Shown here piece after piece: positions 1-11,289 of a stretch of 64,000 nucleotides of DNA. Position numbers and translations under genes: made by a program. The stretch covers positions 31,810,484 through 31,874,483 of the forward strand of contig CM062291.1 of assembly GCA_031216915.1 (NCBI GenBank), read 5' to 3'. The notes beneath the pieces were generated by a model, which was given only the letters and a program-made list of their open reading frames with translations, ran no database searches and had not been told where the DNA came from. Source of the stretch: Pictodentalium vernedei (lineage: Eukaryota > Mollusca > Scaphopoda > Dentaliida > Dentaliidae). Positions within the stretch are counted from its first letter, which is position 1. Each line of letters starts with the position of its first letter.

Positions 1-1
1 G

Positions 2-2773
2 AAAGGAGAATATGAACTGGTACGGAAAAAGGTGAATGAGATAAAGAATAATAATAGGAAGGAGCGCAATTGCAGTCTTGCCAGAACAATAAAGAAAACG
101 GGGGGTTCGAGCTCAAACCTATTTTGAAACTGGGTAAATAAACGGGGGAAAATTAGTGTGCAGAGTATCAAAGTGGATGGGGAAAGTACAGAAGATAAAG
201 GCCGTATCGCTTCAGAGTTAGTCAAGCACTGGGAAAAGATAAACGATAGGCGATGGGGCAGTGGGTCCCCACCAAAAAGAAATACACTGGTGGAGGAGAA
301 CCTATTCAATCGTGTATGTAGCGAAATAACGGCAGAAGAAGTGAGGAACGTGGTCTCGAAATTAAAAAATGGTAAAGCGGGAGGGACTGATGAAATTCCG
401 AACGAATTCCTCAAAAATGGAGGGGAGGCACTTATTGAAGTCCTGACAAACCTTTTCTTCTTCTTCTTTTTAGGACCAGCCTCCATCAACTGGTTGATGA
501 TTCTGCTGGTTTGGTTTCCCGGGGTGCGCAGGGATTTGCCCTCGTGGAGGGTTTATAGATTTTGTTTCATAGTTATTTTCAAGTGGCAGTCAATAGTGAG
601 GGTGGTTTGCAATACCTGAGACTGTAGGGGGTTAGTGTTTATAGTATGATGGTAGCTGTTAGATTGTTTTATCATTTGTCGGTTATATTTAAATACTTTT
701 TAGTTATGTTTAGTGGGACAGTATAGCGGAGATAATGCTCCACTGACTGCTCCAATTATACTGTTTTTAAATAAAAGAAGTGTTTTGCGATTTTTTACAA
801 ATTCCCTATCTATATACACATATGTATATCTATTTACATATGTCTATATACACATATGTATATCTATTTTGTTTAGGCTTTTAGTTGGGAGGGGCTGCAG
901 TTTTCACCCGGGTAATCCTCTGGAATGTCTCCACTACCTGGCTCTGCGAAAGCAAGAGGTCCCCAGAAAGTGGAGGGAAAGTAAGGTGTCGTTCATACAC
1001 AAAAAGGGGGATAAGGAAGTTCTAGATAACTATAGGGGGATATCAGTTAGTAGTAACATCGGAAAAGTATTCTGTAAGGTCATATACGATAGACTAGAGG
1101 AAGTTATTGAAGAGAAAGGCTTTTTAGGAGAAATTCAAAATGGTTTCAGGAAAGGACGAAGAGTCACTGATCACCTATTTACACTCACCCAACTGATAGA
1201 ATCAACAAAGGCTGAAAAGAAAAAGATGTTTCTGGCATTTCTAGATGTGAAAAAAGCGTACGACCGAGTGTGGAGGGAAGGTATGTGGCGAAAGCTCGAG
1301 GGCATCGGACTGGGGGGTGACTTTGTGGGAATCATGAAAGCACTGTATACAGATGTGCAAAGCCAACTCAGTCTAGGGAGTATCACTACAAAACGAGTCC
1401 CTATGGATATAGGCCTCAAGCAGGGGTGTATCTTTTCACCGATTTTGTTTGCATTGTATGTTAAAGATTTAGGGGACGAACTAATTCAGAGTGCGGAGGG
1501 GGTAAATGTTGGAGACATAAAGATACCAGGCTTATTCTTTGCGGACGACATGGTGTTAATGTGTAGAACTGAACAGGGGCTAGAGAAATTGCTGGAAATT
1601 GTTGGTAGATATGGGAACACTTGGCGGCTCGAACTAAATGAAAATAAAAGCAAGGTAATACCCGTTGGACGCAAGGTAGATATGACGAAGAGATGGAGAG
1701 TGGGGGAGTTCTCAATCCCCGAAGGGGAAAGCAAACAAATCACTGTAGGAGAAACGGGAGAGTATGAGTATCTAGGGGTAAGCATAAATATAACGGGAAG
1801 AGGGGTGTACAGAAATTACTCAGCCAAACTGATTCTGAAGGGGAAAAGAATTCTGAACCAACTAAAACTTTTAGGGAAAAATAGTTTCAACAAGGTCTTT
1901 GTGGGGAAAACACTGTGAGAGAGGGTGGGTTTACCAAGTATAACGTATGGCACGGACGTGATTCCATTAAACCAATCCGTTATTAAGAAGTTGGAAAGTA
2001 CTCAGAATGATGTCGGCAGATGGATAACAGGGTCGAGTAATGCTGCAGCTTTGGAAGCAGTAAGGGGGGAGCTTGGGTGGATGAAAATCAAGGACAGGGT
2101 AGATTTGGGAAAACTGTGTTACTTTAACTACTTGAGAAACCTGCCTGACAACCGGTGGTGCAAATTGATGCTCGATACCATTTGGAAATCTAATATAGAA
2201 ACGGGGTGGTCAAAACATGTGAGGGAACTAATGGACAATTACTCTATAGAGGTCACAAACATAGAAGTAGGAATGAAAGAAGGCAAAAGGTTTGTCAAAG
2301 AGAGAGTCATGGAAGATTGCAATCGAAACTGGCGAGCAGGGGTTAGCGTGAAAAGATCACTGCAGGGGTTACAATATAAAGAAAAGCCAGCTTTTGAGAA
2401 GTACATAGATGGCACCTTTGGAGGGTCACTGCTGTTCAAACTGAGATCAAGATCACTGGAGCTTCGGGGAAAAATTGGGAGAGATGGGGAAAAGGGATGC
2501 CAAATGTGCCACTCTGGAGTAGTGGAGACCCTGGAACATTTTCTCTTGGAATGCCCACAGTATATACCTCATAGAATAAAATTTACTGGAAGAATAATGC
2601 AGAAGTGGGGTGAAGAAACAAAGGATAGATGGCTGAAGGGGGACACGAGGGAGAGGGTAGGAATGCTTATTGAAGAAATTGAAAAAGAGGAAGTGAGAGA
2701 CACTATTAAGCAGTTTATATCTGAATGCTGGGAGGAGAGGAGGGGAAGAGGGGGTGGGGTGCAGGGGGAATGA
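2..2773 (+). pseudogene. LINE family A ORF2 (reverse transcriptase), broken
   Basis: One reading frame (frame 2) can be followed from base 2 to the TGA at 2771-2773. It carries RT signatures: 'YRGISVSSNIGKVF' near 1030-1075, 'LDVKKAYDRVW' near 1241-1273, 'GLKQGCIFSPILF' near 1411-1449, and the catalytic 'FADDM' near 1536-1551. A terminal knuckle follows, 'CQMC' then 'HFLLECP', near 2498-2557. It is dead in at least three ways. An in-frame TGA lies at 125-127 in the sequence 'LF*NWVN'. Another lies at 1916-1918, where copy 2 has TGG (Trp). An insertion of roughly 480 bp sits between 'LTNLF' (about 458) and 'VPRKWRES' (about 960). Two readable pieces therefore remain on either side of the insertion and a third after 1918. 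RNA-templated target-primed transposition is the family role; this copy cannot encode an intact protein. Confidence 0.85.
459..935 (-). mobile_element. Insertion inside the LINE A reverse transcriptase frame
   Basis: The RT homology stops after 'LTNLF' and resumes at 'VPRKW', so the intervening bases are foreign. Its left edge is (TTC)n; read on the minus strand this is an AAGAAGAAG tail preceded by 'GGAGGCTGGTCC', the look of a LINE or SINE 3' tail inserted in reverse. The right half is AT-rich and contains 'CACATATGTATATCTATTT' twice, near 818-836 and 851-869. Exact edges and a target-site duplication could not be fixed by eye. Confidence 0.5.
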
Positions 2774-2840
2774 TGGCCTTCTCTTATGAGGACCGCGACA
2801 AATCAGCGGCTGGCCAAAGAGTTATTATTATTATTACTCA

Positions 2841-3245
2841 ACCGCAAAAATCGACTTAATTACTACATTATCAAGGTATAGAATCGCATAGAGTTGTGTA
2901 GATGTCGTCCTGTTATGTGGAGACCCTAACTTAAAGAAAAACAAATAGATTTGTTGAACAAGATGAGTGATCCAAGGCACTCCGAATAAATAAGTGATAT
3001 TCGGCAAGTAGTACTCCTATGCTGTCGTGACTGCTGTCGTGACTTCCTCGTGAAACCGAGAAAGTTGGGAAATCTTGGAAGAGTATCGTTTTACCAGCCA
3101 AATTGGACCCAGCCTCATTTGTGGTGAAGTCGTGACAGAGCCATAATATTGAAAGTAACCCTCAATGACAATAAATAAACAATGAATAAATATTATGATT
3201 AAAAGCTTGTCTACTATTATGGTAGCTCTTATTCTAGTATTATAA
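2841..3245. other. Unassigned AT-rich sequence
   Basis: I see no conserved frame, repeat family member or strong secondary structure between the end of the LINE and the palindromic element that follows. Confidence 0.4.
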
Positions 3246-3370
3246 GTTACAGGGCGTTTAGTTGGCAGATACAGTGTCATATACAGCGAAGAGAAAACAA
3301 TATTAGGTGAGGTGTTTTCTCTGAGTGAGCCGTATATGACACTGTATCTGCCAACTAAACGCCATGTAAC
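3246..3370. mobile_element. Palindromic MITE (near-perfect foldback)
   Basis: The left arm 'GTTAC..GGCGTTTAGTTGG' through 'GTCATATAC' is repeated inverted on the right as 'GTATATGAC' through 'CCAACTAAACGCC..GTAAC'. An inner stem 'AGAGAAAACA/TGTTTTCTCT' continues towards a small loop. Arms of about 38 bp with almost no mismatch indicate a young or homogenised foldback element. The superfamily is unknown. Confidence 0.7.
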
Positions 3371-4071
3371 ATATTTATTATGCACGGCATGCTAAAATGT
3401 CATTGGGGAAGTTAACTCAACGAATAGTTAAATGATGCGCACTTCTCGAAAAATGTAAACAAAGCAGACGATGTTTACATACGCAACAAGGGGAGTAATT
3501 TTGCTTCCGCATTCTAATAAATCACTCGTGACTTGTTCTATAACCGCCAATGTTTTGGGCTGGTTTGGCATTTTATTATTACAGTTTCATTCAATCGAAT
3601 GCAATGTTTATACGACGGGGCTATTTTATATGGTGGGTCTTCTGTACGACTGCGCTTCAGCATGTACGTACGTGTAAATTAAAAGCAGAGGCGTGTGGAT
3701 ATAATGATAAAACAAAATGGCTGACGGGCACCTAATATTAAATTAATATTGAGTGCTTTTCAGCCATCCTGAACCTAATATTGCGGAGTCTATGTCTCTC
3801 AGTAACTTCATTTGATTGGATGAACAAATTTACTAGCATAATAAGTGTTCATATGGTCCCGCAATGCAGTTTTCAAGTTACAAAAGGGACATCACCAACA
3901 TCACTCTTCACTGTTTTATTTTTCTGTTCATTTTGTACATATTTACCTCTGTTGCCAGTTAATATAGTATTTGTCTGTATATGGAATGGGAGAGGACAGT
4001 TTTCTAGATGGAAATCACTTGTTCTCCAATCCCAGTTTGGCATGTTAAGTGGCAAATAAAAATATGTTTAA

Positions 4072-4425
4072 TTTATTTATTTAGTGGTGTTTAAGGTCAC
4101 ATATTTCTGCACAATGGCTAATCATGACCGCAACAGTTTTACGGGTGGGGGAAGCCGGAGTACCCGGAGAGAACCACCGAGCAACGCCGAGCAACTGTCC
4201 GCTCCCCAACATACGAACTCCACACAAGCAGGGTTAGCATTGGTTGAAGACAGGTGTACCATCGACGTGGAGTACGCCTTAGTACACAAAGTCACCGTGC
4301 CACCACATAGGCAATGGGGTGAAATGTCTTGCCCAAGGACACAACGCGGTTGCCGCAGGTGGGATTCGAACCGAGGACCTCTCGGCTTGCAGCCTGCGCC
4401 ACTACCTACTGAGCCACCGCGCCCC
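4072..4425 (-). mobile_element. tRNA-derived SINE, head type I (full length)
   Basis: Read on the minus strand, it starts 'GGGCGCGGTGGCTCAGTAGG' with an A box (TGGCTCAGTAGG, + 4405-4416) and a perfect B box (GGTTCGAATCC, + 4362-4372), spaced as in a tRNA. The block 'TGTGTCCTTGGGCAAGAC' then leads into a unique body and the 3' end 'GTGACCTTAAACACCACT' plus (AAAT)n. It is flanked by a perfect 12-bp target-site duplication AAATATGTTTAA at 4060-4071 and 4426-4437, which proves retrotransposition and both borders. Transcription would be by RNA polymerase III from the internal boxes, with mobilisation by a partner LINE that recognises the tail. Confidence 0.93.
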
Positions 4426-4761
4426 AAATATGTTTAACTAACCAATCAGATCACTCCATTAATCTACCCCCACTCACCCACCCACTGTCACATCGTTATC
4501 TGATACAAGGACTGCTAAAATAAGTCCAAGAGTCAATTGAGCAGTAATTGCAACAGACATCACTCGGGGAACACGAATCTTATAGAGCAATTTCTCGAGC
4601 GAGTGACTCCACATACGACTCTTCAACCCATCTCAGAAAAATGGGGGTGCCGAAAGTGGGTTCTGTATGTGGGATTCCAAACTCATACATATCTCCTAGT
4701 AGTCTTATCATCGGGTCCTACCTCGACTTCAGCTATATTATAATATTAGAACGTTCCTGTT

Positions 4762-4850
4762 CATGTTCTATCGGTCGATAGTACCTGCGTTTGTGTGATT
4801 TCTGAAATAAAACCTTCAGCAGCGAAGGAGCTATCGACTGATAGAACATG
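4762..4850. repeat. Inverted repeat, 20-bp arms, 49-bp loop
   Basis: 'CATGTTCTATCGGTCGATAG' (4762-4781) is repeated inverted as 'CTATCGACTGATAGAACATG' (4831-4850) with one mismatch. No coding sequence lies nearby. It may be a small foldback element or remnant. Confidence 0.6.
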
Positions 4851-4963
4851 AAAAGAAAAGTTTTAATTATTTTATTATGCCGAACAAAAATAGCTTTCAT
4901 TGTTAAGCGTTAACTGCAACATGCCATCAATCTTGTAATAACAATGTAGTCGAATCCAAAAAC

Positions 4964-5075
4964 ATGACGTCATTTCGAACAAATGACGTCTCTTTGGGAG
5001 TTTCAAGATCACCAAATTCGAATATGACTTGTCACGAGTGCCGTCGCTTTGGGAGTTTCTATATCACCAAATGAC
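4964..5075. repeat. CRE-like palindrome followed by a 25-bp direct repeat
   Basis: GACGTCATTT / AAATGACGTC (4966-4975 and 4981-4990) is a perfect 10-bp stem around a 5-base loop and includes TGACGTCA. 'CTTTGGGAGTTTC.A.ATCACC' then appears twice, near 4992 and 5047. A regulatory meaning is not shown. Confidence 0.45.
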
Positions 5076-7160
5076 AGTGTTTACAACTGTATCATGCTGT
5101 CCATGTTATAATTCATTATTAATGCTCGTGTGATAAGTGGTATAATGGAATATAAATTCTTCTTGGACGACGACAGTTGTTAGAATTAAGCGGAGGCTCA
5201 GTGAGATCGAGGAGTACTAAACTTGTGGAAATATAATTGATTGAAGTCATAACTCATTTCAGGATTCACTAAAGTGGTGAACAACACGTGAGTTTTTAAT
5301 ATTTCTGATTCTTTTGAATTCATTGTTTGCAGTTAAAATTAAAAACGCACCCACTGAAGATGATATATTTGTTGGTAAGTTTGTGTCTTTCGGTGACAAA
5401 AAAGGTTAATCAGACACAGCGCCAGCGTTTGGTGTTGAGAAATTCCAACCAGAGCGTGCGTAATCGACGCTGATCAATGGTAGAGGAGCTTACATTTTCT
5501 TTGTTCTCATGTCTCCAGGGAAGAACGTTTCGATAGTACCCGTGTTTTCCCCCAAAACTCCAGTACTATGACTTTTAGAAGGTGTCAAATTAACCTGTCA
5601 CGGTTGATGTTACAAACGTGAGTCGTAATAAATCCTATGATCAGCCACTATAGCTTTCTTGAACAGCTTGAATCTTATCGAGCAAATGTACTATCAATCA
5701 GTTTGCCTGGACAAGTGACTCATCTAAATATTTAGGGAATGAAGACAGTTCTGATTCGGGTACTAGTAGTTACTGGTGGGGACTGTCCGAGGAAACCTTT
5801 TGGAGGATACCATTTGGAGGATATCTGTTGGGAGATAGTTATAGTTCCTAAACCTGTCTGTTCCATGGCTTCTAAGCAATCCACAGTCTCTGACACAACT
5901 TCAAATATCCATTCTATAACCAGTTTCTATATTGCATCCATCATTCCTATCGTCTTGTGCCACCATTGTAGCCTAATGGCATTACTATTGGCTGTCACCG
6001 TTTCGCTGATTTTTACCGATTAGAGTGATTGTAGGTAGTTGGTATGTTGTTTGCGGTAATTAGATATACTCGTATTAAATCGAACACACCCTCCGAACGA
6101 ACACACCCAGTCCTATTAGAGGCATTTGGGTCTCATAGCATCCACGTGCCACAATAGAAACCCAGATGGTGGCCTCCAGTATACAAATGGACGACGGAAA
6201 AACGTGTAACCCTAATAACCAGCGCTGCGTATGCGCACTACCACCACATATCACTATGGCACTTACGCGGGCTACGATGACAACCACACATGACTAACTG
6301 GTCACCACATCCGCCTCCCCATTCCCTCCCCAATGAGGCTAGCAATGTGCACGACATACTACTCATTATCCATTACACGGTTGCTACAAAATTTGGCTCA
6401 AAAGAATGCCTTAGACTGAGCTTTCGATAATTAAACCGTTTGGACGATAGGAATTTGGTCATCGAATTTGAAATCTATCGAAAAATGTCTCTGATCCGTC
6501 GGAAAATTTGCCCTTCCCCTGGAGAAAAAGCTATCTACGCTACTAATCTATCTCATACGCGAAATGTTATTGTTTCTAAAATACCAAGTGATGACGTTTT
6601 GGATGTATTTGTGTCCCTTTCGCTCTAGGGTCTAGGTGGTTTGCTTACTCAGCCAGAAGAAGTTGTGCCACCTTTGTCAGAAGATGGGCTAGGATTCTAT
6701 TCCCGAAAATCTTGATTGCTCTTGTTGTCTTTCCACTCCCACCCTCTCCGTTCAGATCGGACAGCTTATTAGAAGATTACGATAACGAGGTTCTGCGGAT
6801 TCCGGGGAGTGCATGGCCTGCTGCCAGTGTTCTGGCTTGTTAAGGTAAACAGCATGATCTTATGACATGACGCTATTTCTTCCCCGTCTCGCCTCTAGGC
6901 TGGAGCCACAACGTACTTGCTATGGAGCATTCATCAGGCTTTGGGTACATGGTCAGAAGGCACCGTGCATAAGCAATAACCCTAAGGGTGACTGGCGGAC
7001 TTCAAGTGGTGTGTAGGTCGCGACACCTGTCAGTAATCGGAACAGGTCCTTTTTCACGTAGCTGCGATTTACTGACACCCGGATAGCCTTCTCACAAGCA
7101 AGAAATTTATGAACACAGCAACAACCTTTAAGCTACACATAACCCATCAATACCCTGATC
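5076..7160. other. About 2 kb with no assignable gene or repeat
   Basis: Open frames are short and show no motif I recognise. A pair of exon-like segments with AG/GT borders sits near 5264-5375 and is discussed under findings. Base composition is mixed, with no tandem structure. It may be old decayed repeat or single-copy intergenic DNA. Confidence 0.4.
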
Positions 7161-7167
7161 ACTTCGA

Positions 7168-7419
7168 CCCTTTACCTAACACGAAAGGCAGACGACACTT
7201 GCACACAGAATTCTTGAATAACTTTCTTTTTTTTAATTTTGCGGCAAAAACATAGCTTATGACCCCTTATTGGAACGAGCTCATCAAGCTCGTTCCAATG
7301 GGGGTCATAAGCTATGTTTTTTCCGCAAAAAAAAAAAAAATAAAAAAAAATAATGAGAATTGAATGGTAATTTTTGTGAATAGCACTGGCCTGTTTGGGC
7401 CGTTACTTTAGGTAAAGGG
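7168..7419. mobile_element. TTAA-type MITE, family P1 (central palindrome)
   Basis: The terminal inverted repeat is CCCTTTACCTAA (7168-7179) against TTTAGGTAAAGGG (7407-7419). The centre is a strong hairpin: 'CATAGCTTATGACCCC' through 'TTGGAACGAGCT', then the inverted copy. Subterminal 'GCAGACGACACTTGCA' and 'AGCACTGGCC' recur in the copies at 20442-20674 and 23743-23980, the first of which is bordered by TTAA. TTAA target sites with a CCC-type TIR suggest piggyBac-like mobilisation (inference). In this copy the flanking TTAA is not preserved. Confidence 0.75.
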
Positions 7420-7690
7420 TTCGGTTGGGAAAGTGTCAATACGGTCTTTCAACCTCTCTGGCGGTTTGGGTGATGGCTCCAGCCTTCAAAAATATTATCA
7501 GAGTTTTTCTCAATCCTTTTTGTAACCGGATTATAATGCAGGGGCCGCACCCTGGCTGGTGTTGCGGCTGGGGGTTCTTTTCTCTACCCCGACCAGGCTC
7601 CTCATTTGGCTTGTGGGAATTTATTTCCCATCCATGCTGGTGGTCGAGACCGACTGGGGCTCTGCTATCTCTGAATTCCGACTGGTGTAT

Positions 7691-7712
7691 GGGGGGGGGG
7701 GGGGGGGGGGGG
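7691..7712 (+). repeat. G homopolymer, 22 bases
   Basis: An uninterrupted run of 22 G. It is one of about ten G or C runs of 14 or more in this window; see findings. Confidence 0.9.
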
Positions 7713-7826
7713 TGATTCAACCTTTGGTAACCCATGAACCCCATTATCTCTAGACATTTGCTTGATGTGTACAATGCCTACAATAGTCGAACAGATCCGT
7801 TCGAACTCGAAACAGACTGTACTTGT

Positions 7827-8168
7827 CAGTGGCGTAGCCGGGAGGGGGGGGGGTACCCCTAAAAATTAGAGTACCCCCCCCCCCCCCAATGGGAAAATTA
7901 AAGCATCAGAGGGTCTCAGATTCACTATGAGGGTATTGAATTTTCAAAATTTTCTCACCAATGGGGAGGGGATATCGTAGGCCTGAGGTAGGGTGGGTAT
8001 GGTCCTCCCATTGGTTCAGGGGAGCCCCCGAAGCCCACAATGGGGGTTATACCTATCCCCATCTCAGGCCTACGGCCTTCTGATATGCCTGTGGCATATA
8101 TCGACCTGGCACCCCTAAAAAATTATGGCTCCCCTCCCCCTGAATAGGAAATCCTAGCTACGCCCCTG
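7827..8168. mobile_element. hAT-like MITE (CAGTGGCGTAGC ends)
   Basis: The left terminus CAGTGGCGTAGCCGGG pairs with the right terminus CCTAGCTACGCCCCTG, whose reverse complement is CAGGGGCGTAGCTAGG. Flanks match 7 of 8 bases, GTACTTGT (7819-7826) against CTACTTGT (8174-8181), with a few extra bases before the right copy. The interior has a second inverted pair, 'CGTAGGCCTGAG' and 'CTCAGGCCTACG', and G/C runs. CAG..CTG termini with 8-bp duplications are hAT hallmarks; no transposase is present, so it is non-autonomous. Confidence 0.7.
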
Positions 8169-8867
8169 GTAGCCTACTTGTCAATGATCGGACCAACACA
8201 AAATCACCAGAGTGGCGGACTATACTTGCCTGAAGACCAGCAAAAAGACCGTCCCAAGAACTTCAACCGGAATTGAAACTGACGGAGACAGACCTACTAT
8301 ATTTATCAATGAAGGCCGTGAATTAGTTCAATCAACAATAGCATCTAAAGTGGTAGACAATACATGCTTGAAGACAAACTTCAACAGATCTTCCTGCGGA
8401 GCGGTATGCTACATCTCGTCGGCATCTTGACTCATTTGCTTCCTCCTGGTTTCGGGCATCTGGACGTCGCATGTGATGGAAAGTACCGTTATACTGCAAA
8501 AGGGTCGCAAGGGTTTAGCAAACTTCGTATCGTGCCAGCGCGCCTCCGGAGCGCGAACAAACACGCTACTTCCTTTATTTGCATTGCTCGTTAAGAAATA
8601 GTCATCAGGTCGTGCGAATCCAATAAGGAGGGTGACGTGCCCTCGGACTTCCCGACAGGCACCGGTATCAACCTGAATAAAATTGTTGGAAGTGTCTGAT
8701 CTCCCCTCACGGCGTGTCCAAGCCATTCTATCGCCAGTCATAAACGTCTTCTTTAATAACCATGCAGTGTGTCGAATGGTTCCAGCATTTGATCTCAGAC
8801 CGTCCGCACTAGACAAGAAGCTGTACATCATATTACAACTGCGAAAGATGGATCCAACGTGCATGCA

Positions 8868-9350
8868 CAGGGGCGGCGTGCCCCCCCCCCCCCCCCCCCC
8901 CCACACACACACACTTTTTTCACCAATTATGGGTACCCTAACAGGACATATTCTGACATAACGTACACTCCTCTGTTGCCGTATTGACTGTGGGAGATAG
9001 TAACATAGTTCTATCAAAATTAGCAACATAATACTATCGGTGTCACTGTCCATTTTATATATTGAGATATTGCACATCGCAAGTTCGCAACTAGCCATAA
9101 TAAGCACAGACTTCATGTACAGTAATAGTAAAACTAGTCCAAACTTGGACCCAAAGTCCGTAATGTAATTTTTTGGTTTGGTACGTCGTTTGGACGTACC
9201 AAACCAAAAAATTACATTATGGACTTTGGGTCCAAGTTTGGACTACTGTAAAACGTGAGCATGTGTACACCCCTGCAGTTACCCGGAACAAAAAATGTGC
9301 CCCCCCCCCCCCCCCCCACACACACACACTTTTTTGAGCTTCCGCCCCTG
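8868..9350. mobile_element. hAT-like MITE with 8-bp target duplication
   Basis: The termini are CAGGGGCGG (8868-8876) and CCGCCCCTG (9342-9350), a perfect 9-bp TIR. Flanks are TGCATGCA (8860-8867) and TGCATGAA (9351-9358), matching 7 of 8. Each end also carries the same oriented cassette 'GTG-C(18-22)-(CA)n-TTTTTT', near 8878-8920 and 9298-9335. A separate palindrome is lodged inside at 9135-9245. No coding sequence is convincing. Confidence 0.75.
9135..9245. mobile_element. Near-perfect palindromic MITE nested in the hAT element
   Basis: Arms of about 52 bp, from 'TAGTCCAAACTTGGACCC' inward to 'GGTACGTC', are repeated inverted to 'GGACTA' with one mismatch around a 6-base spacer. The terminal TA on each side would fit a TA-targeting (Tc1/mariner-like) inserter, but that is inference. 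Confidence 0.7.
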
Positions 9351-9439
9351 TGCATGAAACACAGAAATCGGTCATGTAAATTGTAATAACTTTTTTGAAA
9401 AATCTTTGTGTGAAACCATAAAAATTATTCCAAAATGTA

Positions 9440-10535
9440 AACACATACAGTATTTGGGGGTAAATATAAACATTACAGGAAGAGGCATCTACCGGAACCA
9501 CACAAATAAATTGATTCTGAAGGGGAAGCGAATCCTTAACCAAATGAAACTTATAGGGAGAAACAGTTTCAATAAGGTTTTCGTGGGGAAAACCATTTGG
9601 GAAATGGTGGGGCTGCCAAGTATAACATACGGAACGGAAGTGGTACCCCTAAACCAGACGGCCGTAAAGAGCTTGGAAATCCTGCAGAACGATGCAGGCC
9701 GATGGATAACGGGGTCGAGTAATGCCGCAGCGCTAGAAGTAATCAGGGGTGAGCTTGGGTGGATGAGGATCAAGGCCAGGATAGACCTGTTGAAGCTCGG
9801 TTTTCTTAATTATTTGGTAAATCTCCCCTACAGCTGATGGTGTAAAGCAATGTTCCTGAGAATTTTCAACTCAAATATCAAAACGGGGTGGATGGTCCAA
9901 GTGAGGGAGCTAGTAGAGAACTACTCATTGGAGATCTCGGACCTGGACGTTGGGGCAAACCAGGGTAAAAAATTCGTCAGAGAAAGGGTCATGGAGGATT
10001 GTAACCGTAATTGGCGAGAGGGGGTCAAATCAAAGAGGTCTTTGGGTGGCTTGCGTGATAAAGAGAAGCCAGGTTTTGAAGAGTACCTTGATGGCACCTT
10101 TGGGGGTCACTGTTGTTCAAGCTGAGATCGCGATCCCTGGAGCTGAGGGGAAAAATTGGGAAAGACGGTGAAAGGGAGTGCCAGATGTGTAACTTGGACA
10201 TGGTGGAGACCCTGGAACACTTTCTTCTAGAATACCCAAAGTATCAGCCTAAAAGATTCACTGGGAGTATAATGGGGAAGTGAGATGGGAGAATGAAGGA
10301 CATGTGGTTAGGGGGAGACTCAAAGGAGAGGGTTAATATGCTAATCGGAGAGATTGGGAAGAATGGGACAAGGGATATTATCAAGCAGTTCGTCTCCGAG
10401 TGTTGGGAGAAGAGGAGAAGCGTTGGAATAGGGAGGCAGTTGGGAGTACAGGGGTAACCATAGCCTTCTCGTCCGAGAACCGCGACAAATCAGCGGCTGG
10501 CCAAAGTGTTATTATTATATTATTATACGACTCAG
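9440..10535 (+). pseudogene. LINE family A, copy 2 (5'-truncated)
   Basis: It matches the last third of the LINE at the left edge: 'YLGVNINITGRGIYRN', 'GLPSITYGTEVVPLNQ', 'GSSNAAALEVIRGELGW', and the knuckle 'CQMC...HFLLEYP'. Homology starts abruptly near 9440, as in 5'-truncated LINE insertions, and ends in the same 'CAGCGGCTGGCCAAAG' and (TTA)n tail. Damage: an in-frame TGA near 9836 where copy 1 has CGG, a one-base deletion near 10105 ('TFGG' then frame change), and loss of the last knuckle Cys (CP to YP). It keeps TGG where copy 1 has its stop at 1916, which shows the nonsense changes are private to each copy. Confidence 0.9.
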
Positions 10536-10719
10536 TAAACTGAAATATCAAGTAAACTGGTATAATATTTTTGAAAACTCTTCATGGGTATCCGTAATAT
10601 TTAAAAACATATAATTTTCAACACTGACATATCAAGCTGAAAAACTTAATTTTTCCAACCGTAATTTATCATAATTCAAAAAACATCATAAAGAAACTTT
10701 GCCAAATTTTTAAAATAAG

Positions 10720-10787
10720 TAGCATCACCAAATTCACCCTCTGGGGACCCCATTCTTCCGATGACTATCCGCTTATTTTCAGGCTTG
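10720..10787. mobile_element. Right-end fragment of hAT MITE family N3
   Basis: 'GCATCACCAAATTCACCCTC' through 'CTTATTTTCAGGCTTG' matches the right halves of the intact copies at 21403-21654 and 32528-32780. The left half is absent. Confidence 0.65.
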
Positions 10788-11289
10788 TCTTCGTCCTCCC
10801 ATAAGCTCCTTGCCCATTACATCTCTGTACCTTTGATCGTCTGTGTTTCGTCCGTTTTTCCGACTGTGATTGGCGATCGGTTGTGGTTATCGGCAGATCC
10901 AACGCGATTTTCCAATTTTCGATCAAATTCTATATACGGCTTTTTCAATCAGCTGACAAAACTTTCCGAAATTCCGACTCGCTCGAATCTGTCCCCGGTC
11001 CGGCTTTTCGAATTCAACGTTCCCTTTTCCTTTACAGTGACCAGGCTACACACGGACTATAGACCGACAGTCATTCAGCCAATACTCACTCCTTCCAACT
11101 AACTGGCAGTCAGTTGGAAGGAAAATAAAATTTTAGGGACCAACATTAGATTCTTTATGTCTATTTACAAATAGCAGGCTCAGTCTGTAGTCCTTGTGTT
11201 GCCTGGGTTAGTGTAAGGGAAAACTCGTGGGGAAATGCATTTTTCTTCTGGGTAAAATGACTAGATTTAAGCCAGAGGGAGGCTTCAGA

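Larger units (their letters stand above)
1..2840 (+). mobile_element. LINE family A, copy 1 (5' end outside window)
   Basis: This is a non-LTR retrotransposon copy. Reverse transcriptase runs through most of it, followed by a C-terminal Cys/His knuckle and a short 3' UTR that ends 'CAGCGGCTGGCCAAAG' and a (TTA)n tail near 2820-2838. The same 3' end closes the second copy at 10490-10530, which fixes this boundary. The endonuclease part would lie left of base 1. The order of domains and the CCHC-like end (C-x2-C...H-x4-C) are seen in the I/Nimb group, but that assignment is a guess from memory. Confidence 0.85.

Noticed and set aside
4362..4425. Functional tRNA gene
   Set aside because: A and B boxes are good but the acceptor stem does not close and the sequence continues into a SINE body bounded by target duplications.
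8409..9116. 235-codon minus-strand open frame
   Set aside because: It runs through the end of a hAT-like MITE, a C homopolymer and a CA tract (poly-Gly in translation) and shows no domain. It is a chance frame.
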